Assembly: GCF_014645655.1 (NCBI RefSeq)
Contig: NZ_BMMD01000003.1
Location: forward strand, 1 to 64,000
Direction: 5' to 3'
Source of the DNA: Agromyces bauzanensis
GTDB lineage: Bacteria; Actinomycetota; Actinomycetes; Actinomycetales; Microbacteriaceae
DNA: 64,000 nt
Shown here piece after piece: positions 7,736 to 17,900 of this stretch. The translations under genes and the position numbers were made by a program. The notes under the pieces are model-generated. The model ran no database searches. It was not told the origin of the DNA and saw only the letters and a list, made by a program, of their open reading frames with translations. Numbering within the stretch: the first letter of the stretch is position 1; the number at the start of each line of letters is the position of its first letter.

Positions 7736-8989
7736 ATGTCCTGGCGAACGAGCGCGACGCGCGCGCACCTCACCCTCCGCATCGATCTCGACGGCATCGA
7801 TGATCCCATCTGGCGCTCGCTGATCCTCGATCCGACGCTCGGCCTGTCGGCCCTCGCCGAAGCGATCATGGTCGCCTTCGGCTGGACGGGCACCGGAACA
7901 TGGCGCTTCGGCACTTCGCACACGCCCTGGTGGGGGCGAGACGCCGACGCGTGGGGTTGCGGTGCGCTCACGCCGGCACGCTCACGGCATGACCACCGGT
8001 ACGGATACGACGACGAGTGGTTGGAGCCCGAGTCGGAGCCGGCCTGTCGTCGCGAGTGGACCATAGGCCAGGTCACCGACCGGTTCGACGGGCACCTCGA
8101 GTTCGAGTACCGGCAGCTCGGACTCGACGGCGAGCGCGGCGAGCGCGGCGAGACCGGCGAGACCGGCCCAATCTGGCGGCATCGCATCGCGGTAACCGGA
8201 CGGGATGCCGCATCGTCGCGATCATCCGTGCCGCGGGCGGCCATCCTCGGCGGTGCCGGCACCGTACCGCGCGTCGGCACAGAGGGCGCGTATGGCGAGC
8301 TGGGCGATCCGGCGTGGCACGAGGCCATGGCCCAGGAGTTCGAGTTGGCCTTCGGCGCGTCGTCGAACGGCATCCCGGGCTCGACCGACCGCCGCTGGAC
8401 AGCACTCGACGCCGCCACCACCGGTGCGAGCGACGCCGCTCGGCGCGCCCTGCGCATCGATCTCATCGAGCTTGGCGCCCTCGCACCCGCGCAGGCCGAT
8501 CCCGCGCACATGGCGACGGCGACGGCGCCCATCCGCGAGCTCCTCCGCTCCGCCGCCTCACCCGAGGGGATCGACCTGGCATCGTGCGGGCCTCTGGGCG
8601 ACGACCTCAGGGTCCTCCACCTCGCCCGCGTGCAGAAGGGCCGGCTGTACACCCTCGCAGTCGTCCGCAACCGACTGCTCGACGATCCCGCCGCCCTCTG
8701 GGCCGTTCTGGCCGAGCGCCTCATCAGCCCGGGTTACTCATCCTCCTACCATCGGCAGCCGGATGTCGCGGAGCTCGCGATCGATCTCGTGTGCGGCGAT
8801 CGCGACGTGCGCGACGTGCGACGCTTCGCGTTCGATGAGGCTCGCCACCGCGGCGGTCGGGGCCGACTCGGCGACGCCGACGTGAACCGGGTCAAGCGGA
8901 TGCTCTCGACCATGGGCCTCACCGACGACGACGGCCGCGGCATCCATCCGGCCGCCCGCGCGTTCGGCCTCGCGATGCTTCGGAGTTGA
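7736..8989 (+). CDS. Plasmid pRiA4b ORF-3 family protein
   Basis: A 417-residue protein from ATG 7736. The first about 150 residues fit the pRiA4b_Orf3 / IS1096 TnpR-like domain: a strand LTLRIDLDGIDDPIWRSLIL, then LSALAEAIMVAFGWTG with an F/H-rich loop (WRFGTSHTPWWG) and later LEFEYRQLGLDGE. The family is found on plasmids, beside IS1096 elements and as stand-alone chromosomal genes; no activity is established. The C-terminal 230 residues are helical with no motif that I recognise. No transposase flanks it here. Its end is 76 nt from the convergent oxygenase gene. Confidence 0.7.
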   Translation: MSWRTSATRAHLTLRIDLDGIDDPIWRSLILDPTLGLSALAEAIMVAFGWTGTGTWRFGTSHTPWWGRDADAWGCGALTPARSRHDHRYGYDDEWLEPESEPACRREWTIGQVTDRFDGHLEFEYRQLGLDGERGERGETGETGPIWRHRIAVTGRDAASSRSSVPRAAILGGAGTVPRVGTEGAYGELGDPAWHEAMAQEFELAFGASSNGIPGSTDRRWTALDAATTGASDAARRALRIDLIELGALAPAQADPAHMATATAPIRELLRSAASPEGIDLASCGPLGDDLRVLHLARVQKGRLYTLAVVRNRLLDDPAALWAVLAERLISPGYSSSYHRQPDVAELAIDLVCGDRDVRDVRRFAFDEARHRGGRGRLGDADVNRVKRMLSTMGLTDDDGRGIHPAARAFGLAMLRS

Positions 8990-9065
8990 CGCACTCGCGC
9001 GGCACGTGGGGCGTGACGCCCCCGGTCGCGCCGCGCCTCAGCCCCGAGCTCGATGTGGAAGTGGT

Positions 9066-10178
9066 TCACGAACGGACCGTGCCCGACGACGTTCGGATGC
9101 CCTCGCCCGCCCCGCCGACCGACCGGCTCGCGAGCACCCGCGCCGACTCGCGCACCGCAGCGTCGTTGCGCCGCCCGGCCCGCGACCCCGCGAGCTTCGC
9201 CGCGATGTGCTCGCCGATCGTCGTGGGCTCGTAGAGATCAGGATGCCGCGGATCGACACACGTCGGCAGCGTCGTGATGAGCGCGTCGACGTTGCCGTCG
9301 TGGAAGAACGCCGCCGACCGGCGTCGCTCGATCATGCCGTCGATGACGGGCGGCTTCACACGGTGCAGCGTCGACATCCAGCGCTCGTTCGTCCAGCGCG
9401 CGGTGACGTCGCCGAGATTGATCAGCAACGCGCCATCCGCCGGTTGCACGTCGTTCCACGAGCCGTCGCTGCCGAGCACCTGCAGGCCGCGCACCTGATC
9501 GGCCCACAGCACCGTGACGATGCCGTAGTCGGTGTGCTCGCCCATGCCGGTGAGGTCGCCGTCGAGCCGCACGTCGGTGCCCGGCGGAAGCGCGTAGTAG
9601 TTCATGCGCATCACGTCGAGCGAGTGGTCGGTGACGCGATCGAAGAATCCCGGCTCGAGGCCGAGCGCGTCGGCGAAGATGCGGGTCATCGTGCGGGCGA
9701 CACGGCCGGCCTCGGCGAAGTAGGCGCTCACGTGCGCCTCGAAGCCGTCGATGTCGGGCCAGACGTTGTCGGCGTAGTCGGGCTGCGGCAGGTCGGCGAC
9801 GTGCGGGTAGTCGTCCGCGCCCGCGCCCACGTTGAACGCCTCGAAGAAGTCGTTCATGCGGTTCGCCGGCTCGACCCCGAGCGACAGGCTCAGCGACTCC
9901 GACTTCGGCGGGGTGTACCCGCGGTTCACCGCAGGCGGCGTGCGGTATGCCTTCTTCGCGCGGAGGTCGAGCGCGAAGAACGCGTCCATCGCATCGGTCA
10001 GCCCTTGGATCACGGATGCCGCGATCCCGTGCCCGACGACCTGGATGAAACCGACCTCGCGACACGCCGCATCGACCTGCTGCGCCACGGCGGCACGTTC
10101 GACGGATGAACCGTCGCGCACGTACGCCGAGATGTCGACGAGCGGGACGTGGAACGAAATGGCGACTCCTTCCTTCAC
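9066..10178 (-). CDS. 2-oxoglutarate/Fe(II)-dependent dioxygenase, isopenicillin N synthase family
   Basis: About 370 residues. The N-terminal DIOX_N part begins VPLVDISAYV and includes CREVGFIQVVGHGI. The C-terminal double-stranded beta-helix has the iron triad H-x-D...H in GMGEHTDYGIV and STLHRVKPP, and the 2-oxoglutarate-binding R-x-S in RRRSAAFF. Members oxidise small molecules using 2-oxoglutarate, iron and O2; the substrate cannot be read here. Start choice is awkward: GTG 10178 has a weak ribosome site, while a good AAGGAAGGAG lies 5 nt before an in-frame ATT at 10160. The next gene upstream on the same strand is the HD protein, 135 nt away, so they may be transcribed together. Confidence 0.85.
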   Translation of the reverse strand: MKEGVAISFHVPLVDISAYVRDGSSVERAAVAQQVDAACREVGFIQVVGHGIAASVIQGLTDAMDAFFALDLRAKKAYRTPPAVNRGYTPPKSESLSLSLGVEPANRMNDFFEAFNVGAGADDYPHVADLPQPDYADNVWPDIDGFEAHVSAYFAEAGRVARTMTRIFADALGLEPGFFDRVTDHSLDVMRMNYYALPPGTDVRLDGDLTGMGEHTDYGIVTVLWADQVRGLQVLGSDGSWNDVQPADGALLINLGDVTARWTNERWMSTLHRVKPPVIDGMIERRRSAAFFHDGNVDALITTLPTCVDPRHPDLYEPTTIGEHIAAKLAGSRAGRRNDAAVRESARVLASRSVGGAGEGIRTSSGTVRS

Positions 10179-10312
10179 TCCGCGCGGGCCATCGAGCCCG
10201 GCAGATGACACGTGTGAATGCTTGTGTCGAGCATGCCGGGCGGGTGTTTCAGAAGCGTTCCGAGCGGATTTCGCGAGCACGCGCGAGTCCGCTCAGTACC
10301 CGCGATGCCGCC

Positions 10313-11638
10313 TCACGCCGAGCCGAGCGCCCGGCGCGCCAATCGGTACTTCTCGATGAGTCGCAACTGCACCTCGTAGTCGAGGCGGCGCAGGCGCCAG
10401 CGCGCGGTGTTGTCGTCGATGTCGGCGAGCTTCACGCGGCGCGCGATCGGGTTGACGCGAATCCGCGCGTAGTACTCGTCGGACGCGACATCCGGCGTGC
10501 GCGTGAGCAGCTGCACGACGTCGATGATCTCGGGGAGCACACCTGCCTCGAACAGCTCCTGCGCGGTGATCGGCGTGTCCTCCAGCACGTCGTGCAGCCA
10601 CGCGGACGCGGCTTCGATGGGCTCAGTCGCCGGATCGAATCGCTCGGCGATGCGTCCCGGATGGTCGACGTACGGCGCACCGTTCCGGTCGAGCTGGCCG
10701 CGGTGCGCGATGAACGCGATCCCCCGGGCCAGCGCCACCTGCTCGATGGCGTCGCTCGCCGGCAGCGCCGCGGGCGGCGAGGCGGGCGTGGCATCCGGCT
10801 CGGTCGCGCCGGCGACGTCTGGGGTGGATGTCGCGCCGGCGGCGTCTGGGGCGGCTGTCGCGACGCGCGGCACTTCGAAGGTCGACCGCCTCGCCGCCAG
10901 CACGATCTCCTCGAATTCCTCGGTCACCCGGTCCACCTCCTCGGCCTCGGTCGGAGCCTCCGCCGATTCGCCTGCTCCGGCATCCGTCGCCATCTGGTTC
11001 TCCTCGGAATCCGTCTCATCATCGGTCTCGGGCTGGACGGGGGCGTCCTCGGCGGTGGCATGCGCCGGAACGGGATGCGCCGCGTCATCCGGGCCCGGCT
11101 CCGCCGCAGCGTCCGCCTCCGGGCGCGGCTCCGCCTCGACCTCCTGCGCCTCGGCCCCGGCTCCCGTCGCCTCGGCCGCCGCCTCCGCGATCGGATCCCG
11201 TCCCCGCACCGGGCGCACGAACCGCAGCTCCGCCTCCAGCTCACCCAGCTCGCGTTCGTCGAGCTCGAGCAACGACCGGGCCCCGCCTTCGCTTCGCCGC
11301 TCGAAGGCGCCCTCGTCGAGCTCCACCAACCTGACGCCATCGCGCGTCGTGAAGTAGCGCCGTCGAGCGCCATCCGTGACCGCCACGATGACGGCGTCGA
11401 ACTCACCGCTCGGCTCCAGGCTGCTCAGGAAGTACTTGGGACGATCGGCGATCGGATTCCGCGGCCCCTCGACGGGCGGGATCTCGACCGGCTGGGCGTG
11501 GGCTCCGCCGTGCGTGCCCTCGTCACGGCCGTCCCCATCGTCGAGCTCATGGAGCTCGTCGATGCCTGCCACCTCGTCGGGCCAGGCCGCGGGCAGGACG
11601 AACCCGGACTCGGGCTCATCGTCGAATGGGGCGGTCAA
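10313..11638 (-). CDS. HD-domain protein, SpoT/Mesh1-like putative alarmone hydrolase
   Basis: About 441 residues from TTG 11638, chosen because GGAG lies 5 nt upstream. The N-terminal about 160 residues are acidic and contain a compact region (PKYFLSSLEPSGEFDAVIVA, RYFTTRDGVRLVELDEG). A long Ala/Glu/Pro linker follows. The last about 140 residues are an HD phosphohydrolase: AHRG, AWLHDVLEDTPIT (the HD pair) and KLADIDDNT, matching the metal-binding pattern of the hydrolase half of RelA/SpoT and small alarmone hydrolases. No synthetase or TGS domain is present. Cleavage of (p)ppGpp is a family-based inference; other nucleotides are possible. Confidence 0.7.
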   Translation of the reverse strand: MTAPFDDEPESGFVLPAAWPDEVAGIDELHELDDGDGRDEGTHGGAHAQPVEIPPVEGPRNPIADRPKYFLSSLEPSGEFDAVIVAVTDGARRRYFTTRDGVRLVELDEGAFERRSEGGARSLLELDERELGELEAELRFVRPVRGRDPIAEAAAEATGAGAEAQEVEAEPRPEADAAAEPGPDDAAHPVPAHATAEDAPVQPETDDETDSEENQMATDAGAGESAEAPTEAEEVDRVTEEFEEIVLAARRSTFEVPRVATAAPDAAGATSTPDVAGATEPDATPASPPAALPASDAIEQVALARGIAFIAHRGQLDRNGAPYVDHPGRIAERFDPATEPIEAASAWLHDVLEDTPITAQELFEAGVLPEIIDVVQLLTRTPDVASDEYYARIRVNPIARRVKLADIDDNTARWRLRRLDYEVQLRLIEKYRLARRALGSA

Positions 11639-11872
11639 CCGAACTCCAGGAGGCTGCCGGTCCGTCGTGTCGGCGGACCGGGGTCGGACGGTCGTCGGAT
11701 TCTGATTCGGATGCGGCGGGAGGGCCCCCACGCACCATCGATGGTACGGGGTGCACCCCGGCCGACAGGTCCGCCGCCGCGGCACGGCGGAACTTCGCGG
11801 GCCACCGGGCCGCGCCGCGCCGCCACCGCGCGCTGAGCGGGTACTGCTCGGGCCACGCCGCACCGCGCCGAC

Positions 11873-12298
11873 TCAGTCCGGCCGCTCCCACGTCACCCCG
11901 GGAAACCGTCCGAAGTCGCTGTGGAACGTGACCACGCTCGCCCGGTGCGCCAGCGCGAGTGCCGCGAGGTGGGCGTCGTTCACGAGGTTGCCGCCGCGAC
12001 CGGTGGCGTCCAGCAGCTCGCGCAGCCGCGCGGCATGCCGCGCGTCGGGTTCGGGAGCCACGACGGCCGCGGCTGCGAGCCATCCGTCGACCACATCGAG
12101 CGCCTGTCCGACCTGCAGTGGGTGCTCGTACACCGACGGATGCGTCACCAGCCGCACGAAGGCGAGCAGGCTCACCCACGGCATCAGCACCGTCTCGGGT
12201 CCGGCGATGGCGGCGTCGAGCCACGCCTTCGCCACCCGATGATGCTCCGCTCCGCGGTCGACCGCGTAGAGCAGCACGTTCGCGTCGACGAGCTTCAT
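11873..12298 (-). CDS. vapC: PIN-domain toxin, VapC family
   Basis: A 141-residue protein from ATG 12298. The PIN motifs are in order: MKLVDANVLLYAVD (first Asp), SLLAFVRLVTHP in the middle, and later NLVNDAHLAALALAH followed by VVTFHSDFGRFPGV, giving the conserved acidic residues that bind Mg2+ for RNA cleavage. It begins 40 nt after the antitoxin gene on the same strand. VapC toxins cut tRNA or rRNA when released from VapB. The length is normal for the family. Confidence 0.88.
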   Translation of the reverse strand: MKLVDANVLLYAVDRGAEHHRVAKAWLDAAIAGPETVLMPWVSLLAFVRLVTHPSVYEHPLQVGQALDVVDGWLAAAAVVAPEPDARHAARLRELLDATGRGGNLVNDAHLAALALAHRASVVTFHSDFGRFPGVTWERPD

Positions 12299-12338
12299 CG
12301 GGCGCCGCGCACCGGACGGAGCGGCCGAGCGCCGCGAC

Positions 12339-12593
12339 TCACTTGCCCTGCTCCCGCTTGCGCAACAGCTGCTCGTCCTCGAGCTCGGCCGCCAGCGCCG
12401 TCGCACGGTCGAGCGGCAGCCGCGCGTGGCCGAGGTCGAACGTGGGCGTCTCGACCGGTGCCCCACGCTCGGCCGGGGCGAGGCCGGCGACGATCGCGAA
12501 GTTCACCGCGTCCTTGAACGACAGCCCGCGCTCGCGCATGACCCGGCGCACGAGTGCGTCGGCGTCGGGCGTCAGCGTGATGGTCGTGCGCAC
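12339..12593 (-). CDS. vapB: VapB-type antitoxin
   Basis: An 84-residue protein from GTG 12593. The N-terminus MRTTITLTPDADALVRRVMR and RGLSFKDAVNFAIVAG fit a ribbon-helix-helix DNA-binding antitoxin; the C-terminus (LPLDRATALAAELEDEQLL) should bind the PIN toxin. TAGGAT at 12600-12605 (minus strand) ends 6 nt before the GTG, so the operon is probably leaderless and autoregulated. It is divergent from the Wadjet operon, 178 nt away start to start. Confidence 0.85.
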   Translation of the reverse strand: MRTTITLTPDADALVRRVMRERGLSFKDAVNFAIVAGLAPAERGAPVETPTFDLGHARLPLDRATALAAELEDEQLLRKREQGK

Positions 12594-12771
12594 GGATGCA
12601 TCCTAACATCACGAGCGCTGCATCACTGCATCAGGGTTGAGGCCCCGGGCGGTCGTCGGTTCGCCGCGAGGTCGGCGCGGAACCGACTCGACGATGTCGG
12701 CGGCATCCCGCAAGATGGTCTGGGGTCGTGGCCCCATCACCCTTCGAGACCGACCACACGAGGCATCCGTC
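12594..12771. promoter_or_regulatory. Shared divergent promoter region of vapBC and jetABCD
   Basis: Contains the vapB -10 (12600-12605, minus strand). A GAGG site 8 nt before the jetA ATG implies a leadered transcript in the other direction. An RHH antitoxin bound here could affect both operons; no clear operator palindrome was identified. Confidence 0.45.
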
Positions 12772-14223
12772 ATGTCCACCCTCAGCCAGGCGCTCACGCT
12801 CACGAGCCTGCTCGAGTCGGATGCCACGTGGCGCCTGCTGCGGGCCGACAACGCGCCCATCATCGTCGCGATCCTCCACACGCACCTGGGCGGTGAGGAG
12901 CGCCGACTTCCGAGCGAGGAGTTCTACGATCGCATCGAGCACGACCTCGAGGAGTTGCGCGCCCACGGCTTCGACCTGCCGCTCTCGGCGCAGGGGTACT
13001 GCGGCGAGTGGCGTCGGGCCGGCTTCCTCACCCGCCGACCCGACGAGGAGTCGCGGGGCGAGACGTTCGAGCTCTCGCCAGCCGCGCACGGCGCCCTCCG
13101 CATGCTCGACCAGTTGTCCGCCCCGCGACAGACCGTCACCGAGTCGCGGCTCGCGAGCATCGCCGGACAGCTCGCGCAGCTCGCCGTCGACTCCGATCCC
13201 GACACGGTGCGACGGCTCGAGCAGCTGTATGCGCAGCGCGATCGCCTCGACGCGCGCATCGAGGCCATCAACGCCGGCGAAGCCGACACGATCGACCCCG
13301 ACCGTGCGATCGAGCGCGTGCGCGACATCCTCTCGCAGGCGGCCGACATCCCCACCGAGTTCGCCCGGGTCCGCGCCGAGTTCGAGGCGCTGAACGCCGA
13401 CCTCCGGTCTCGCATCGTCGAGTCCGATGACTCGCAGCGCGCCGTGCTTGACGAGGTGTTCCGCGGCGTCGACCTCATCGCCGACTCCGACGCCGGCCGC
13501 AGCTTCGCGGCGTTCTCGACGCTCGTGCTCGACCCCGAGGTCGGCGAGGCGTTCGACGACGACATCCGCCACGTGCTCGACCGCGACTTCGCCGACGGGC
13601 TCTCCAGCGCGGATCGCCGATTCCTGCGTCGCTTCATCGGCACGCTGAAGGAGGGCAGCGGCGAGATCCACCAAGTGATCACGGCCTTCGCGCGAGGCCT
13701 CCGCCGGTACGTGCAGTCGCAGGACTACCAGCGCGACCGCGTGCTGCGCCGACACATCCGCGACGCGCTGGCGGCCGGCATCCCGGCCGCCGCCCGTACC
13801 AAGCCGTACCACCCGACCGAGCTCGACCTCGAGCTCTCCGCGGTCGCCCTGGGCAGCGGCGGCGCCATCCGGCTGCACGACCCGGCCGAGCTCGACGCCG
13901 CGCGCCCGATCCGCCGCCACCTCGCCGCCGTCGCAGACCTCGACCGGCTCCGCGCCCTCGCACGCGACACCGAGATCGACTTCGCGGAGCTCACCGCCAA
14001 CGTCAACGCCGCACTGGACGACCGCGGGTCGTGCACCGTCGCCGAGGTGCTCGAACGCTTCCCCGCGACCCAAGGCGTCGCGAGCGTGGTGGGCCTCATC
14101 TCGCTCGCCGCCTCGCAGGGCGTGCGCACCGACGACGTCGAGATCGTACGATGGCCCGGACCCGACGGCGCCGGCCGCCTGGCCGAGGTTCCCGCGTATC
14201 GATTCTCCGGGAGGGTCGCATGA
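12772..14223 (+). CDS. jetA: Wadjet anti-plasmid protein JetA (DUF3375)
   Basis: A 483-residue protein from ATG 12772, the kleisin-like subunit (MukF/MksF analogue) of the Wadjet SMC complex. The DUF3375 signature is visible at the start (ESDATWRLLRADNAPIIVAI LHTHL) and in the central helical part (ARVRAEFEALNADLR, SRIVESDDSQRAVLDEVF), followed by a winged-helix C-terminal part (CTVAEVLERFPATQGVASVV). Length matches known JetA proteins. First gene of a four-gene operon with 4-nt ATGA overlaps, which fixes the order jetA-jetB-jetC-jetD of type I Wadjet. Confidence 0.93.
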   Translation: MSTLSQALTLTSLLESDATWRLLRADNAPIIVAILHTHLGGEERRLPSEEFYDRIEHDLEELRAHGFDLPLSAQGYCGEWRRAGFLTRRPDEESRGETFELSPAAHGALRMLDQLSAPRQTVTESRLASIAGQLAQLAVDSDPDTVRRLEQLYAQRDRLDARIEAINAGEADTIDPDRAIERVRDILSQAADIPTEFARVRAEFEALNADLRSRIVESDDSQRAVLDEVFRGVDLIADSDAGRSFAAFSTLVLDPEVGEAFDDDIRHVLDRDFADGLSSADRRFLRRFIGTLKEGSGEIHQVITAFARGLRRYVQSQDYQRDRVLRRHIRDALAAGIPAAARTKPYHPTELDLELSAVALGSGGAIRLHDPAELDAARPIRRHLAAVADLDRLRALARDTEIDFAELTANVNAALDDRGSCTVAEVLERFPATQGVASVVGLISLAASQGVRTDDVEIVRWPGPDGAGRLAEVPAYRFSGRVA

Positions 14224-14945
14224 ACGACGAGCTCGAGTCGCCGGATGCCGCGAGCCCCGCGCCGCCCGACCGAGTGCCCGCGTCGAGCGATGCGGATGCC
14301 GCATCCGCCGCCCTGTGGCCGGGCGACGCCGGCGAGCTCCGCGAACCGTCACGCCGAGCGCTGCTCGAACTGGTCAAGGGCCCGTACCTGTCTGGCACGA
14401 AGTCGCCGGCGCTCTGGTCGGCGCTGCTCGCCGATGAACCCTCGATCCGGTCGCGACTGCACGAACTCTTCCTCGACCTCGTTGTCGACCGCATCGGCGA
14501 GTTCGCGTTCGTGCGCAACGTCGACGCGGGCGAGCTGGCGACGCCGACCACCGTCCGCACCGAGTCGCTCACCTTCCTCGACACGGCGATGCTGCTCGTG
14601 CTCCGGCAGATGCTGCTCACCGCCGAGGGCGAGGGCCGGGTCATCGTCGGGCAGGACGAGGTGTTCGAGCAGCTGCACGTCTACCGCACGGCCGACCGCG
14701 ACGAACACGACTTCGCGAAGCGCCTGAACGCCTCGTGGGGCAAGATGCAGAACAAGCTCCGGGTCATCCACAACGCCGGCGACGACCGCGTCGAGATCTC
14801 GCCGGTGCTGCGCCTCATCGTCGACGCCGAGCAGGTGAACGCGATCGCCGCCGAGTACCGGCGCATCGCCGGGCTCGCGCCTGGAGCCGAGACAGCAACG
14901 GTAGCGGATGCCACGAACGACGCCGACCGCGAGGAGATCGCATGA
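14220..14945 (+). CDS. jetB: Wadjet anti-plasmid protein JetB (DUF4194)
   Basis: A 241-residue protein whose ATG overlaps the jetA stop (ATGA). After a low-complexity N-terminus of about 40 residues, the DUF4194 body runs from LLELVKGPYLSGTKSPALW to the C-terminus, with VDRIGEFAFVRNV, LLVLRQMLLTAEGEGRVIVG and NASWGKMQNKLRVIHNAGDD. JetB is the KITE-type subunit (MukE/MksE analogue) that binds the JetA kleisin and links it to the JetC ATPase dimer. Its gene overlaps jetC by 4 nt. Confidence 0.92.
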   Translation: MNDELESPDAASPAPPDRVPASSDADAASAALWPGDAGELREPSRRALLELVKGPYLSGTKSPALWSALLADEPSIRSRLHELFLDLVVDRIGEFAFVRNVDAGELATPTTVRTESLTFLDTAMLLVLRQMLLTAEGEGRVIVGQDEVFEQLHVYRTADRDEHDFAKRLNASWGKMQNKLRVIHNAGDDRVEISPVLRLIVDAEQVNAIAAEYRRIAGLAPGAETATVADATNDADREEIA

Positions 14946-17900
14946 CGCTGCTCGAGCTGCCGCAGTGGGCGGAGGGCCCCGACGAGACCGCCGAGTCCAC
15001 CGACGCCGCGGCGGGACCGGTTGCCGTCATCCACCCCGGACAATGGCGCCTCGCGAGGATCGAGGTGCTGAACTGGGGCACGTTCGACGGACTGCACCGC
15101 ATCGACGTGGCGCGCCTGGGTCACCTCGTCACCGGCGCATCTGGGTCGGGCAAGTCGTCGCTGCTCGACGCCGTCGCCACCGTGCTCACGCCCGACCGTT
15201 GGCTTCGCTTCAACGCGGCCGCGCAGGACGCGTCGGCACGCGGCGACGACCGCACCCTCGTCAGCTACGTGCGCGGCGCCTGGAGCAAGGAGGCCGACGA
15301 GACGCTCGACCGGGCGATCAGCACCTACCTTCGCCGGGGCGCGACGTGGAGCGGCATCCTGCTTCGCTTCGAGAACCAGCGCGACGTCCCGGTCACGCTC
15401 GCGCGGCTCTTCCACCTGAAGGGCACGAGCGTCGACCGCGCCGACCTGAAGGACGCCTGCGTCGTCGATCGCGGCGACCTCGAGATCACTGACTTCGAGG
15501 AGTTCGTGGCGCACGGCATCGAGGCGCGGCGCATCAAGGCCGCCTGGCCCGACGCGGTCGTCACGACGAGCGGTTCGCACGGCGCGTTCTACGCGCGGGC
15601 GCGACGCCTGCTCGGCATCGGCAGCGAGCACGCCCTGCACCTGCTCCACAAGACCCAGTCGGCGAAGAACCTCGGCAGCCTCGACCACCTGTTCCGCACG
15701 TTCATGCTCGACCGGCCGACGACCTTCGAGCGCGCCGACAACGCGGTCGAGCAGTTCGGCGAGCTGAACGAGGCGCACCGGCACGTCGTCGACCTGCGGC
15801 ACCAGGCCGAGCACCTCCGCGGGGTCGCCGCATCGATCTCGGAGTACGATCGCGAGGCCCGCACGGTCACCGAGCTCGAGCGACTCACCGCCCTCATCGA
15901 CGTGTTCCAGCGCAGGTTCGCGCTTCGCCTCGCCGAGGACGCCCGCGGCGAACTGGTCGCCGAGCACGCGCGTGCCGACGATGCGGCCCGGCGCGCCGAG
16001 GCCGAACGCGACGCCGCCGACGAAGCCAGGCGCGAGGCCGAGCGCCGCGAACTCCAGCTCGGGGGCTCCGACGCGCACCTGCTGCAGGCGCGCGTCGAAG
16101 ACGCGGCGGCCGCTGCCGCCGCGACGGCGTCCCGGTGGGCCGGCTTCGCCGAGGAGCTCGCCTCGGTCGGCATCGACACTCCGCCGACGGATGCCACGGA
16201 GTTCGCCGAGTTGGGCGACACCGCGCGCCGCGCGCTCGCCGAAGCCGGCCCCGCCTCGGTGCACGAACGTCCCGAGCTCACCCCCTACTTCGAGGCGAAG
16301 CAGGAACTCCGCCGGATCGACGCCGAACTCGAAGCGCTCAAGCAGCGCAAGAGCAACCTGCCGGCGCCGCTCCTGCTCGCCCGGCGCGAGCTCGCGAACG
16401 CGCTCGGGCTCCCCGAGTCGGCGCTCCCCTTCGGCGGCGAGCTCATCGAGGTGCTGCCCGAGTTCGCGGGTTGGACCGGCGCGATCGAACGCGTGCTGCA
16501 CCCGATCGCGACGGCGCTCCTCGTGCGCGACGAGCACCTGCCCGAGGTGCGCCGCCGGGTGGAGTCGCGGAATCTCGGCGCGCGCCTGGTGTTCGAGGCG
16601 GTGCCGCCCACCGCCGATCGGCCGCGTCCGACGCGCACGCCGAAGCCGCTGTTGCACCGCATCAGGGTCTCAGACGGACCGTTCGGCGACTGGCTGCGCT
16701 GGCGGCTGTCGAGCGAGTTCGACGTGTCCTGCGTCGACCACCCCGACGAGTTCGACTCGGTAGAACGGGGTGTGACGATCGGCGGCCAGCTCAAGCGTTC
16801 GGCGCGCCGATACGTCAAGGATGACCGCCACGCCGTCGACGACCGCCGGCACTGGGTGCTCGGCGCCGACAACTCCGCGAAGGTCGAGCTGCTGATCGCC
16901 CAGCGCCGCGACGCCGAGCGCCGGCACGGTGCGGCCGAGGCCCGGCTCGAGCACGCCCAGCGCGAGGCGAATGCCGCCGCCGCACGACGCGGGGTCTTCG
17001 AGCGCGTGCTGCGCCAGGCGTGGCCCGAACTCGATCGTGCGGCCGCCGACGCGCTCCTCGCCGAGCGGCGGCGGCAACTCGAGGCGTTCACCGCCCGCAG
17101 TGTGGAGCTGCAAGACGCCGTCGCCGCCGCCGACGCCGCGCGATCCGAGCTCCGTCGACGCGCCGGCGAAGCACAGTCGACCGGCGCTCGGCTGCAGATC
17201 GCCGCGGAACGGTTGCGCGAGGTCGAGTCGCAGATCGCCGAGCTCACCGACCTCGTCGCGGCATCCGCGCTCGATGATACGGATGCCGCGGACCTCGAGG
17301 CCCGCTACCGCTCCGTGCAGCGCAAGATCGACCGCGCGAATGTGGGCGATGTCGGACGGAAGGTGTCGAACGCTCTCCACCAGGAGGTGTCCGCGGCATC
17401 CAGCCGCCGGGCACGCGCGCAGGCCGCGTTCACCGAGGGCGCCGTCGCGTTCGCGACCCGGTGGCCCGCCGCCGCCGCCGACCTGACGACCTCGATCGAC
17501 GACCGCGCCGGCTACCGGGCGGTGCTCGACGGCATCGAGTCCCGCGGGCTGCCCGAGCACGAGGAGAACTTCCTGCGGCTGCTGCGCGAGAAGTCCCGCG
17601 ACCTGATCGGCTACCTGCTCGCCGACATCCGCGATGCTCCCAAGCAGATCGCCGAGCGCATCGTGCCCGTGAACGCCTCGCTCGGTCGTTCGCAGTTCGA
17701 CGTCGACCGGTACCTGCGCATCGACGCGAAGACGAGGCGCACGCCCGAGGTCGACGCGTTCATCGCCGATCTCAAGGCCGTCGTCGACGGCAACTGGTCG
17801 GATGACGACGTGTCGAATGCCGAGCGACGATTCGCGGTGCTCGAGCGGATCATGCGCCGGCTCGGCTCGAGCGAGCACGCCGACCGGCTCTGGCGCCAAC

